The notes beneath the pieces were generated by a model. The model was not told the DNA's origin. It searched no databases and worked only from the letters and a program-made list of their open reading frames with translations. A stretch of 64,000 nt of DNA from Bradyrhizobium diazoefficiens USDA 110 (GTDB taxonomy: Bacteria; Pseudomonadota; Alphaproteobacteria; Rhizobiales; Xanthobacteraceae), in the NCBI RefSeq assembly GCF_000011365.1, contig NC_004463.1, positions 248,001 through 312,000 of the forward strand, written 5' to 3'. Made by a program: the position numbers and the translations under genes. The stretch's first letter is position 1; the number at the start of each line of letters is the position of its first letter. Shown here piece after piece: positions 53,112-60,740 of the stretch.

Positions 53112-53354
53112 ATGAGTGTATTCAAAATCCTAATCGCTGCGGCGCTACTCTCAACGGCAACGATATCGTCCGCATCCGCCGCCTGGTCCTTCGCCGATCA
53201 GGAGCCGGCAGCCTTTGCATCGATGTACCCCGATCGCGACGTGCTGAATGGCGGCGCGCTGACGCCGGCCGGACGAATGGGCCTCGAGCGGCCGGGTGGT
53301 GCCGCGCCCGTATTCGCCGCGGGCCACTACCACGTCCGCAACTGGCATCGATGA
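53112..53354 (+). CDS. small exported hypothetical protein
   Basis: Protein of 80 residues. The start at 53112 has GGAG about seven bases upstream. Residues 1-23 form a Sec signal peptide (MSVFKILIAAALLSTATISS, cleavage after ASA). The mature 57 residues read SFADQEPAAFASMYPDRDVL then LTPAGRMGLERPGG, and end in a His/Arg-rich tail (GHYHVRNWHR) that could bind a metal or a polyanion. There is no known domain. It is divergent from the 52578 gene across the 24-bp dyad. Confidence 0.68.
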   Translation: MSVFKILIAAALLSTATISSASAAWSFADQEPAAFASMYPDRDVLNGGALTPAGRMGLERPGGAAPVFAAGHYHVRNWHR

Positions 53355-53674
53355 TGAGGCACCACAATCGAGCGTCATGCAGATGATGGCGTCCAAAATC
53401 CGGGAGTGCGGCCGCGCCATGCGGCGCACCCTGCCGGCTTCGAAACAAGGCCAATCACGTCGATCCGGATAGCCGGCCCGGCAGTTGCGAAACTTAACAG
53501 TTCTTCAGCATCTTAAGCCGGGCTCGCGGCAGCACCCGCGCTATATTCGGGACCCGACTTCTGCACGTGCACGCCCAGCGACCGCAATACGCGTCTCTCC
53601 CGGGCCGGCGCGGCCGAACGACACGTCGTCGGGTTTGGTATGTTCGAAACCCGGCAGCGCCATGGAGGCACCGC
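53355..53674. other. 320-bp region before the binding-protein gene
   Basis: No supported gene. A GTG-initiated upstream extension of the next gene starts at 53567 but is rejected. It holds the palindrome TGCACGTGCA (53562-53571) and the inverted repeat at 53630-53653. Confidence 0.5.
53630..53653. promoter_or_regulatory. inverted repeat CGGGTTT-N10-AAACCCG
   Basis: Perfect seven-base arms (53630-53636, 53647-53653) with a ten-base spacer end ten bases before the Shine-Dalgarno sequence of the binding-protein gene. It could be an operator or a translation-controlling hairpin. Confidence 0.35.
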
Positions 53675-54940
53675 TTGATCACAGGCAGAACTGGCTACTC
53701 GATTTCGGGCAACGCGTGGCGCCTGGGAAAGCTCGTCATCTCCTGCGCCGTGCTCGCAGTCGGCAGCGCTTCCGCGGAGCCGCAGTACGACCCCGGCGCA
53801 AGCGATACCGAGATCCGGATCGGCAACATCATGCCCTACAGCGGTCCGGCGTCGGCTTACGGCATCATCGGCAAGACGATGAGTGCATACTTTCGCATGA
53901 TCAACGACAACGGCGGAATCAACGGCCGGAAGATCAATTTCATCTCATATGACGACGCCTACAGTTCATCCAAGGCGGTCGAACAAGCACGACGGCTCGT
54001 CGAGGACGACGAGGTGCTCGCGATCTTCGCGCCGTTCGGCACGGCCAGCAATGCCGCCATTCAGAAGTACATGAACCACCGGCATGTGCCGCAATTGTTC
54101 GTCATCACCGGAGCGTCGCACTGGGCCGATCCCGAGCACTTTCCGTGGACCATCGGCTGGCTACCGAGCTACCGAACCGAGGCCCGCATCTATGCGGACT
54201 ACATTCTGAGGCATCATCCAGGTGCCAGGATCGGCATTCTCCACCAGAACGACGACTTCGGGCGCGACTATCTGCTCGGGCTGAAGGACGTGCTCCAGGA
54301 CAAGTACGCGCAAATGGTGGTTGCCAGCCTGCCATACGAGGTCAGCGAACCGACGATCGATTCACAGGTCGTCGCGATCAAGTCCGCCGCGCCCGACATA
54401 TTCATCGACATAGCCACGCCCAAATTCGCCGCTCAGGCGATTAGGAAGCTCGCTGAGCTGGACTGGCATCCCATCCACATCGTGACGAACGTCTCGGTCT
54501 CGGTCGGCGCGGTGCTGAAGCCGGCCGGACTGGACAACGCAAAGGGAGTTCTCAGCGCGGGGTATCAGATGGACGTGACGGATCCGCAGTGGGACAGCCA
54601 TCCGGGCATGCAGCACTTTCGCGCGTTCATGGCGAAATACTTTCCGGAAGCCGATCGATCGGAGAGCGGGCCTCTGGTGGCCTTCAACATGTCGAGCGCG
54701 CTCGTGGAGGTGATCAGACGCTGCGGCGATGATCTGACGCACGAGAGAATCATGCAAGTGGCCGCGGATCTCGATTTCGAACTCGAAGCCTACATCCCCG
54801 GCATTCGAATAAAGACATCACCAACGGACTTTCATCCGATCGAGCAGCTCCAGATGATGCGCTTCACCGGCGAGAGCTGGGAATGGTTTGGTCCGCTGCT
54901 CGATGGACGCGCTGACCAGGCGACGCCCTTGCCCGACTAG
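53675..54940 (+). CDS. orphan ABC-type periplasmic binding protein (Leu/Ile/Val or urea family)
   Basis: Type I periplasmic binding protein of 421 residues. A TTG start at 53675 is chosen because GGAGG lies six bases upstream, and translation from there gives a proper signal peptide (LGKLVISCAVLAVGSASA). An upstream GTG would add 36 Arg-rich residues. The mature chain opens with TEIRIGNIMPYSGPASAYGI, as in LivJ/AmiC-like proteins, and continues with KINFISYDDAYSSSKAVEQA and ILHQNDDFGRDY. No permease or ATPase genes are nearby, so it may serve as a sensory receptor or borrow another transporter. The ligand is unknown. Confidence 0.85.
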   Translation: MITGRTGYSISGNAWRLGKLVISCAVLAVGSASAEPQYDPGASDTEIRIGNIMPYSGPASAYGIIGKTMSAYFRMINDNGGINGRKINFISYDDAYSSSKAVEQARRLVEDDEVLAIFAPFGTASNAAIQKYMNHRHVPQLFVITGASHWADPEHFPWTIGWLPSYRTEARIYADYILRHHPGARIGILHQNDDFGRDYLLGLKDVLQDKYAQMVVASLPYEVSEPTIDSQVVAIKSAAPDIFIDIATPKFAAQAIRKLAELDWHPIHIVTNVSVSVGAVLKPAGLDNAKGVLSAGYQMDVTDPQWDSHPGMQHFRAFMAKYFPEADRSESGPLVAFNMSSALVEVIRRCGDDLTHERIMQVAADLDFELEAYIPGIRIKTSPTDFHPIEQLQMMRFTGESWEWFGPLLDGRADQATPLPD

Positions 54941-55113
54941 GACGCGAACCTCCCTGTGGGATGAGCCGTCGATGTCCGAAGTCAACGCACCGCGACGACT
55001 TCGTGCAAAGACGAAAATGTTCGTTCGATCAACACTGCGGATCCGACGCGCGCATGAACATGTCTCGCGTGCGGGCCGAGGCGTTCGGCGTCGCTTTCTC
55101 AAGGAGATGTTCG

Positions 55114-55341
55114 ATGACTACACTGAAGCTCTTGTCGGCCGGATTCGTGGTCGCAGCCATGATTGCCTCCCCCGCGATGGCTCGCGAAGGCAACGCGAAG
55201 CGTACCAATGCCGAGGCTTATGCGTCGGCTCAGCGCGTTCCGGCCTCCTCCAAGCGCGGCTGCGCCCGTGCTCCCGACGTCGGTGCGTACGCAACCGCCC
55301 CCTGGCGGCGGCCGCCATGCGAGCCCACCTCGGGCTATTGA
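55114..55341 (+). CDS. small exported hypothetical protein
   Basis: Protein of 75 residues with a strong start: AAGGAG lies seven bases before the ATG at 55114. Residues 1-23 are a Sec signal peptide (TLKLLSAGFVVAAMIASPAMA). The mature 52 residues are basic, with GCARAPDVGAYATAP and PWRRPPCEPTSGY, and contain two cysteines that may pair. A longer in-frame start at 54961 is rejected. It is the third such exported protein in the regulator cluster. Confidence 0.7.
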   Translation: MTTLKLLSAGFVVAAMIASPAMAREGNAKRTNAEAYASAQRVPASSKRGCARAPDVGAYATAPWRRPPCEPTSGY

Positions 55342-55810
55342 GTTCGCGAACCGGATCAAGTCCGGTTGACGCCGACTGGAAGTTGATCGTCTCAACGTTC
55401 CGGATTTTGACCTCTCGGCGGAAGGAAGGACGGCGGCTCACGATCAGGCCGCCGTTCTTGCGACCGGTGCACGTCTCTCGGACGCATTTCTGCTCCGGAG
55501 GTCTTGCGCTGACGATCCTCGGCGAAGTGAGTAAATGATGCTTCCGTTGCAGACGTCAGGCTTCTTCCGACCGCCTCTCCCATTGTGACACACGCCCGGC
55601 TGCTGTCACGAATTCGTGTATCGAACACGAGCGCGTCGGGTGCCAGCATCGACGATGAACGAAGCGTCGGACTGAGCGGGTCTTCTTGACATGCCGACGA
55701 TCTCCCCTCTAGGAGACCTAGGCGCATTGACGCTTTCAAATTCTTGCCACGGGTCGGTGATCTCAAGGGCGGGCTCGTGATCTCCCCCTCGGATCACGGC
55801 AGCGAAGTTG
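55342..55810. other. 469-bp intergenic region before regulator C
   Basis: No gene is supported. It contains a weak hairpin AACCGGA-TCAAG-TCCGGTT (55349-55367) just after the small gene, without a T-run. Near the right end are the GTGATC repeats at 55757-55798. Confidence 0.55.
55757..55798. promoter_or_regulatory. GTGATC half-sites in direct and inverted repeat before regulator C
   Basis: GTGATCTC occurs at 55757-55764 and again at 55777-55784, exactly 20 bases apart. The second copy also forms a perfect dyad CGTGATC-N9-GATCACG (55776-55798), ending 12 bases before the ATG. Winged-helix (OmpR-type) proteins often bind direct repeats spaced by whole helical turns, so autoregulation is plausible. 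The inference rests on pattern and position. Confidence 0.45.
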
Positions 55811-58723
55811 ATGCACGGACCCCTTATGTCATCTCCGGTTGATCGCACGTACTCTTTCGGACATTGGCTGATCGATTGCCAACGGAGGGAGCTGAGATAC
55901 AACAACGTCGCGGTGCCGATCGGAAGCCGTGCATTCGAGATTCTCGAGAAGTTGGTGGGCTCCGCCGGCCTCCTGGTCACCAAGGACGATTTGATCGGAA
56001 GCGTCTGGTCGGGCCTGACCGTCGAAGACAACACGCTCCAGGTTCATATTTCGGCCGTCCGGAAGGCGCTGGGCGAGGATCGCAATCTGCTCAAGACGGT
56101 TTCAGGTCGCGGATACACGCTCGCTGGAACTTGGCGAAGCGGGCATTTGGATCATCCGGCGGCCGCACCGGTAACAATTCCGGCCGATGCGCTCTTTTCC
56201 AGCAACCTGCCGAGTATCCGCGCGCCTCTCATCGGTCGCGAGGATAGTCTGAGCGAATTGAGCGACGTGTTGTCCGCATATCGGGCCGTGACTCTTGTCG
56301 GCCCCGGCGGCATCGGAAAGACGAAGCTGGCGATCGAGCTCGCGCGCAGTGTCGCGCCTTCGTTCAACGATTCCGTAGCGCTGGTCGAGCTCGCGGCCCT
56401 GCAGGGTGCGGCTCTTGCGGCATCTGCGACCGCCCGTGCGCTCAGGCTCGCCTCGAATGACAAGGAAGTAACGCCCGCAAGCATCGCGCAGGCCATCGGG
56501 ACCCGCCGCCTGCTTCTTGTCCTGGACAATTGTGAGCATGTGATCGAAGCGGCCGCGCAGATCGCCAGTGCCGTGCTCCACTATTGTCCGAACGTCACGG
56601 TTCTCGCGACCAGCCGCGAAGGCCTCCGCATCGACGGCGAATACGTTGCGGCCGTTCCGGCGCTGTCGGTCCCCGATCCCGATATGCACGCTCCCGATCT
56701 GCTGCTCCGGGCAAGCGCAGTGCAGCTGTTCGTCGCCCGAACGCGGGCGCTGCGTGCGAGCTTCGTTGCCGGCGCCGAGGAGCTTCAGAAGATCGCCGCC
56801 ATCTGTCGCCGCCTCGACGGCATTCCGCTCGCACTGGAGTTTGCCGCAGCCCGGGCCGCCAATCTCGGAGTAGACGCCGTACTGCTCCGCCTGGACAAGC
56901 GCTTCGAGCTCCTGAATGGCGGCCGCCGCGACCAGCTGCCGCGACACCAGACCCTGCGGGCGACCCTGGACTGGAGCTACGATCTCTTGCCGCCGGCAGA
57001 GCAGAACCTGCTTTGCCAACTCGCGGTGTTTCCGGCCGGTTTCACGCTCGATGCGGCCAGTGCGATGATGGACGACACTCTGTCGCGGTCGGACGTCATC
57101 GAAACCCTGTTCAATCTGGTCGCGAAATCGCTGGTGTCGCTGGATCCCTCCTTCGAGGGACGATGGCGCCTCCTGGAGAGCACTCGCGCCTATGCGCTGG
57201 AGAAGCTCGCAGACGCAGGCCTCGTCGAGCAGGCTGCCAGACGGCAGGCCGTCTTTGTCAGGCAGATCATCGCGCCGCTCGGCGATGCCTCTCCCGCTCC
57301 CGACGACATCTCCCGTTTCGCCCAGGAGATCGGAAACGTGCATGCGGCGCTCGATTGGGCGTTCTCGCCCGGTGGAGATACGGCGCTTGGAATCGAGCTG
57401 ACGTCCGGCTTCGTTCCGGTATGGATGCAGTTGCTGTCCTTCGTGGAATGCTCAACGCGGATCGAGCACGCTCTTGCGCATTTCAGCCCCGGGTTCACCT
57501 GCGTTCCGAAGCTCAAGGCGCAGCTCTATGTCGCGCTGGGATTCGCACTCCTCAACACCACGGGGTCGGCCGATCGCATGAAGGCGGCGCTGAGCATCGG
57601 TCTCGCGCTCGCCGAGGAATTGTCCGATCTCGAGCTTCAGCTCAAGGCGGTCTGGACCTTGTGGAGCTATAACCTCAACTCGGGCCAATATGCCGCGGCC
57701 AAGGACGTCGGCGAACGCTACCTCGAGATCGCGCTGCGCACCGGAAATCCCGCCAACGAGGCGGTAGGCCGTCGCCTGATTGGCGCTGCCGCCCATTTCT
57801 TCGGCGCGCAGGAGGTTGCACGGCGCGAGCTGACCTTGTCCCTGGACGATTCGGCCCACGGATTGAGCGGCGGCACGAACCTGATGTGGTTCCTGCTGAA
57901 TCAGAGCGTTCTTGCCAAGGCGATGTTGGCTCGCGTGCTGCTGTTGCAGGGAAAGATCGCCCAGAGCAGATCGCTGGCCGCCGAGTGCCTCCAGGACGCC
58001 GAGCGTGAGAAGGACAAGCTTGCGATCGCCTACGCGCTCCGGAACGCCGTCTGCCCGATCGCGCTGATGACGCATGATCTCGCCGCCGCCGATCAGGCAA
58101 TATCCTCCCTTCTCGAGCTCGTCACACGCGAAGGAATAGCTTTCTGGACGAGCTGGACGTCTTGCCTGAAGGGGCAGCTGTTGGTTTTGCAAGGCAACCA
58201 TGACGACGGAATAGCGCTGCTGCGTAGTGGCCTGAAAGCGCGGACCGAGAACGGATGGCTGATGCGCAATCCCGAGTTTCTCGGATCGCTCGCCGAAGGC
58301 CTGCTCGCGAGCGGCGAGGCTGCGCAGGCCCTGGCCGCGGTGGAAGAGGCCTTGTCCATCTCGCGGCAAGGCCGGCAATTGTGGTGCCTTGCGGACCTGC
58401 TGAGGATAAAGGCTGAAATTCTTCTGGCCAATGGCCCATCCGAACTCTCGCGATCCGAATTGCTGTTCGCCGAGGGACTATCCGTGGCCCGAGAGCAGCA
58501 ATGCAGCTTCTACGAGCTGAAGGTTGCGGCGGCCTGGGCAAGGATCATGGCGAAGTCGAACCGTCAGCAGACGGCACTTGATCTCGTTGGTCCGGTCAGC
58601 GCTCTGTTCGATCAGGAGATCGATCTTCCCGCACTCACGTTTGCTCGCGCTCTGGCTGAAATACCGGGCATCTCGCTTTCGACATACGACGGCGAGCGGC
58701 CCCCGTCTTGCACCTGCCACTAG
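55811..58723 (+). CDS. winged-helix/STAND ATPase/TPR-like regulator (paralogue C)
   Basis: Third paralogue, 970 residues. The winged helix spans about 15-107 (GSRAFEILEKLVGSAGLLVT, LQVHISAVRKALGE). The P-loop VGPGGIGKT is at about 163-171, with LLLVLDNCEHVIEAA, ATSREGLRIDGEYV, CRRLDGIPLALEFAAARA, TLRATLDWSYDLLPP and LVAKSLVSL. A TPR-like C-terminal half follows. It is closer to paralogue B than to A in these motifs. The start is the ATG at 55811; a TTG at 55808 and an ATG at 55826 are in frame. It ends 33 bases before the stop of the convergent exported-protein gene of the second RND operon. Confidence 0.85.
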   Translation: MHGPLMSSPVDRTYSFGHWLIDCQRRELRYNNVAVPIGSRAFEILEKLVGSAGLLVTKDDLIGSVWSGLTVEDNTLQVHISAVRKALGEDRNLLKTVSGRGYTLAGTWRSGHLDHPAAAPVTIPADALFSSNLPSIRAPLIGREDSLSELSDVLSAYRAVTLVGPGGIGKTKLAIELARSVAPSFNDSVALVELAALQGAALAASATARALRLASNDKEVTPASIAQAIGTRRLLLVLDNCEHVIEAAAQIASAVLHYCPNVTVLATSREGLRIDGEYVAAVPALSVPDPDMHAPDLLLRASAVQLFVARTRALRASFVAGAEELQKIAAICRRLDGIPLALEFAAARAANLGVDAVLLRLDKRFELLNGGRRDQLPRHQTLRATLDWSYDLLPPAEQNLLCQLAVFPAGFTLDAASAMMDDTLSRSDVIETLFNLVAKSLVSLDPSFEGRWRLLESTRAYALEKLADAGLVEQAARRQAVFVRQIIAPLGDASPAPDDISRFAQEIGNVHAALDWAFSPGGDTALGIELTSGFVPVWMQLLSFVECSTRIEHALAHFSPGFTCVPKLKAQLYVALGFALLNTTGSADRMKAALSIGLALAEELSDLELQLKAVWTLWSYNLNSGQYAAAKDVGERYLEIALRTGNPANEAVGRRLIGAAAHFFGAQEVARRELTLSLDDSAHGLSGGTNLMWFLLNQSVLAKAMLARVLLLQGKIAQSRSLAAECLQDAEREKDKLAIAYALRNAVCPIALMTHDLAAADQAISSLLELVTREGIAFWTSWTSCLKGQLLVLQGNHDDGIALLRSGLKARTENGWLMRNPEFLGSLAEGLLASGEAAQALAAVEEALSISRQGRQLWCLADLLRIKAEILLANGPSELSRSELLFAEGLSVAREQQCSFYELKVAAAWARIMAKSNRQQTALDLVGPVSALFDQEIDLPALTFARALAEIPGISLSTYDGERPPSCTCH

Positions 58724-58756
58724 GTTGCGATGACGCTTGAGGCCTGCAATTTCGCC

Positions 58757-59458
58757 TCAGCATCCCGGTGGCAGGATCGGCGACACGCCCGGCGTTGGCG
58801 CTGCACCCGAGGCGTTGGCCGGCAACACCGTCGCGGGCTGCGCCAGATTCATCGAAACCCCTTCCGCGCAAGCCGAGCTGTTCGGGCTGGGTACGACGGC
58901 GGCGTTCGGGTCGATGCCCGTGCCGCCGGCGCCGCTGGTATCCGCCAGGATCGTGCCGGGCGCGGGGCTTGCAGGCACCTGCGGAATCGAAAGCGGCAGA
59001 GATGCCGCGCTCGTCACCTGCCCTCCGGGCGTTGAGCTGCATGCCACTGTCGCACCTGTTCCCGCCGGCGCGGCCGTGGAGATTGTCCCGATGGAGCTGC
59101 CGTTCTGTCCCGTGACCGGCAGGATCGGGGCCGCGATGCCCGATGTCGAAAGGCCAGTGCTCGATACGGTCGGTGTCGCCGGCAACGGCGTTGGCGAGGT
59201 CGCCGGCGGAGCACAGACGACCACCGTCCCGGGCGTCGTCGGATCCGAGGCGAGCGGAACCGGCGCCAGCGTCGTATCCGGAACGCCCGGCACGGTCGTT
59301 GCCGAAAACGGCCCCGGACTGTTGAGCGGCGAGATCACGATCGCGCCCGGCACTGTCGGCAGATCCATTGCCGTGCTGCCGGTCGTTGCGATCTGTGCCT
59401 GGCCCGGAGAGATGCCGAGCAGCAGAGCCATCGCCGTTGCGAACGCGATCCGCATCAT
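58757..59458 (-). CDS. exported Pro/Ser/Thr/Gly-rich protein linked to second RND pump
   Basis: Low-complexity protein of 233 residues with a Sec signal peptide (MRIAFATAMALLLGISPGQA). The mature chain is dominated by Pro, Ser, Thr, Ala and Gly with four cysteines (VVCAPP, VACSST, SACAEG, PPGC at the very end). Stretches such as TSSTG-like repeats and PAPGTI/APTPGV elements recur, but no domain is recognisable. The start at 59458 has AGGG eight bases upstream and lies ten bases after the adaptor stop, so it is the last gene of the RND-adaptor operon. It parallels the protein at 23042. Confidence 0.65.
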   Translation of the reverse strand: MMRIAFATAMALLLGISPGQAQIATTGSTAMDLPTVPGAIVISPLNSPGPFSATTVPGVPDTTLAPVPLASDPTTPGTVVVCAPPATSPTPLPATPTVSSTGLSTSGIAAPILPVTGQNGSSIGTISTAAPAGTGATVACSSTPGGQVTSAASLPLSIPQVPASPAPGTILADTSGAGGTGIDPNAAVVPSPNSSACAEGVSMNLAQPATVLPANASGAAPTPGVSPILPPGC

Positions 59459-59468
59459 CTTTGGTGCC

Positions 59469-60740
59469 CTAACTCACTTCGCTCTTGCGAACCGTGACCT
59501 TGCTGCCCTCTGCCAGATTGACCGCGGGATTGAGCACGACCTGATCGCCGGGCTGCACGCCGTCGCGCACTTCCACCGTGGTGCCGAAATCCCTGGAGAT
59601 CGAGACCTGCTGAAAATGAACCGTACCATTCCGCACGACCGCGACATGGAGGCCGTTCTGATCGAAGACGAGCGCATCGGACGGGATCGTCGTCGAGGGC
59701 GTCCTGCGCGGGATCGATAATTCGACCGTGCAATAGATGCCGGGACTGAGCAGGCCATCGGGGTTGGGCACGTCGATCTCGGTCAGCAACGTCCGGCTCC
59801 CCGGCTGCAGCGCGGTCGCGATCCGCGTGACCTTGCCCGCAAACGTCCGCCCCGGAATCTCGGGAACGCGGATATCCGAGTCGACGCCCGGAGCAACGCC
59901 GAAAGCCTCGTCCTGCGGCACGAAGACCTGGGTTCGGATGACATTGGAATGCATCATCGTGAACATGAAGGTGGAGCCGGCCTGCACTAGGCTGCCATTG
60001 TCCACGTTGCGCTGCGTGACCACGCCGTCGAACGGCGCCACCACGCGCTGGTAGGACTTCTCCTGCTGGAGCACGCGAATCTGCGCCTCTTGCGCCGCGA
60101 TGTTCGACTGCGCGACGCCCACCGCGCCCTGCTGTGCGCGCAGGGTAAGACGATCGTTATCGCCCTGTTGCGCCGTCAACCAGCCCTGCTTGACGAGATT
60201 GCTGTCGCGCGAATTGGTGACGTCGGCCAGTTCTCGGCTCGCTTGCGCTTGCTGAAGTGCGGCCTGGTCCTGCGCGAGCGTCGCCTGCGCCTGCGCGATC
60301 TGCTGGTCCAGCTCGGGAGCGGTGATTTCCACGAGGAGATCGCCCTTCTTCACTCGATCGCCGATGTCGACGTAGCGCTTCTCGATATAGCCGCTGGTCC
60401 GCGCAAAGATGTTGGCAGCCTCGAACGCGGTCGTCGTCGCCGGCAAGGTGACCTTCATGAGGTCGCCGCTAGCCTGGACCGTCGCCACGCGAACTTCCGG
60501 AACGTTGGTCCGAACCTGCTCTGCCACTGCGGCGACCTCACGCGCGGCCTCATAGTGCCGCCAGCCGCCGATGCCCAGACCGCCCGCAAGTAGCAGGAGC
60601 ACGCCTCCCCCGAGCAGCGGACCACCGTAACGGCGCTTGGATCGTGCGACCTTGCCCGGCAGCTCCACGATCCTGAGGCTCTCCGCTCCGGGGCGGTCTG
60701 CTGCCTCGTCGTCATCGGACCGTTCGCGAACATCACTCAT
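59469..60740 (-). CDS. RND efflux periplasmic adaptor
   Basis: Membrane fusion protein of 423 residues. A charged cytoplasmic N-terminus of about 40 residues is followed by one membrane helix (about 42-60, LLGGGVLLLLAGGLGIGG). The lipoyl halves are ANIFARTSGYIEKRYVDIGD and APFDGVVTQRNVDNGSLV, with a Gln/Ala-rich coiled-coil hairpin between. The beta-barrel region (TQVFVPQDEAFGVAPG) and a proximal domain complete it. Its ATG overlaps the pump stop (60737-60740). No outer-membrane factor gene follows; an exported low-complexity protein is in that place. Confidence 0.92.
   Translation of the reverse strand: MSDVRERSDDDEAADRPGAESLRIVELPGKVARSKRRYGGPLLGGGVLLLLAGGLGIGGWRHYEAAREVAAVAEQVRTNVPEVRVATVQASGDLMKVTLPATTTAFEAANIFARTSGYIEKRYVDIGDRVKKGDLLVEITAPELDQQIAQAQATLAQDQAALQQAQASRELADVTNSRDSNLVKQGWLTAQQGDNDRLTLRAQQGAVGVAQSNIAAQEAQIRVLQQEKSYQRVVAPFDGVVTQRNVDNGSLVQAGSTFMFTMMHSNVIRTQVFVPQDEAFGVAPGVDSDIRVPEIPGRTFAGKVTRIATALQPGSRTLLTEIDVPNPDGLLSPGIYCTVELSIPRRTPSTTIPSDALVFDQNGLHVAVVRNGTVHFQQVSISRDFGTTVEVRDGVQPGDQVVLNPAVNLAEGSKVTVRKSEVS

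Noticed and set aside
55710..55730. second copy of the 5030 palindrome at a CCTAGG near 55720
   Set aside because: Only the six-base core agrees; flanking bases are not symmetrical.
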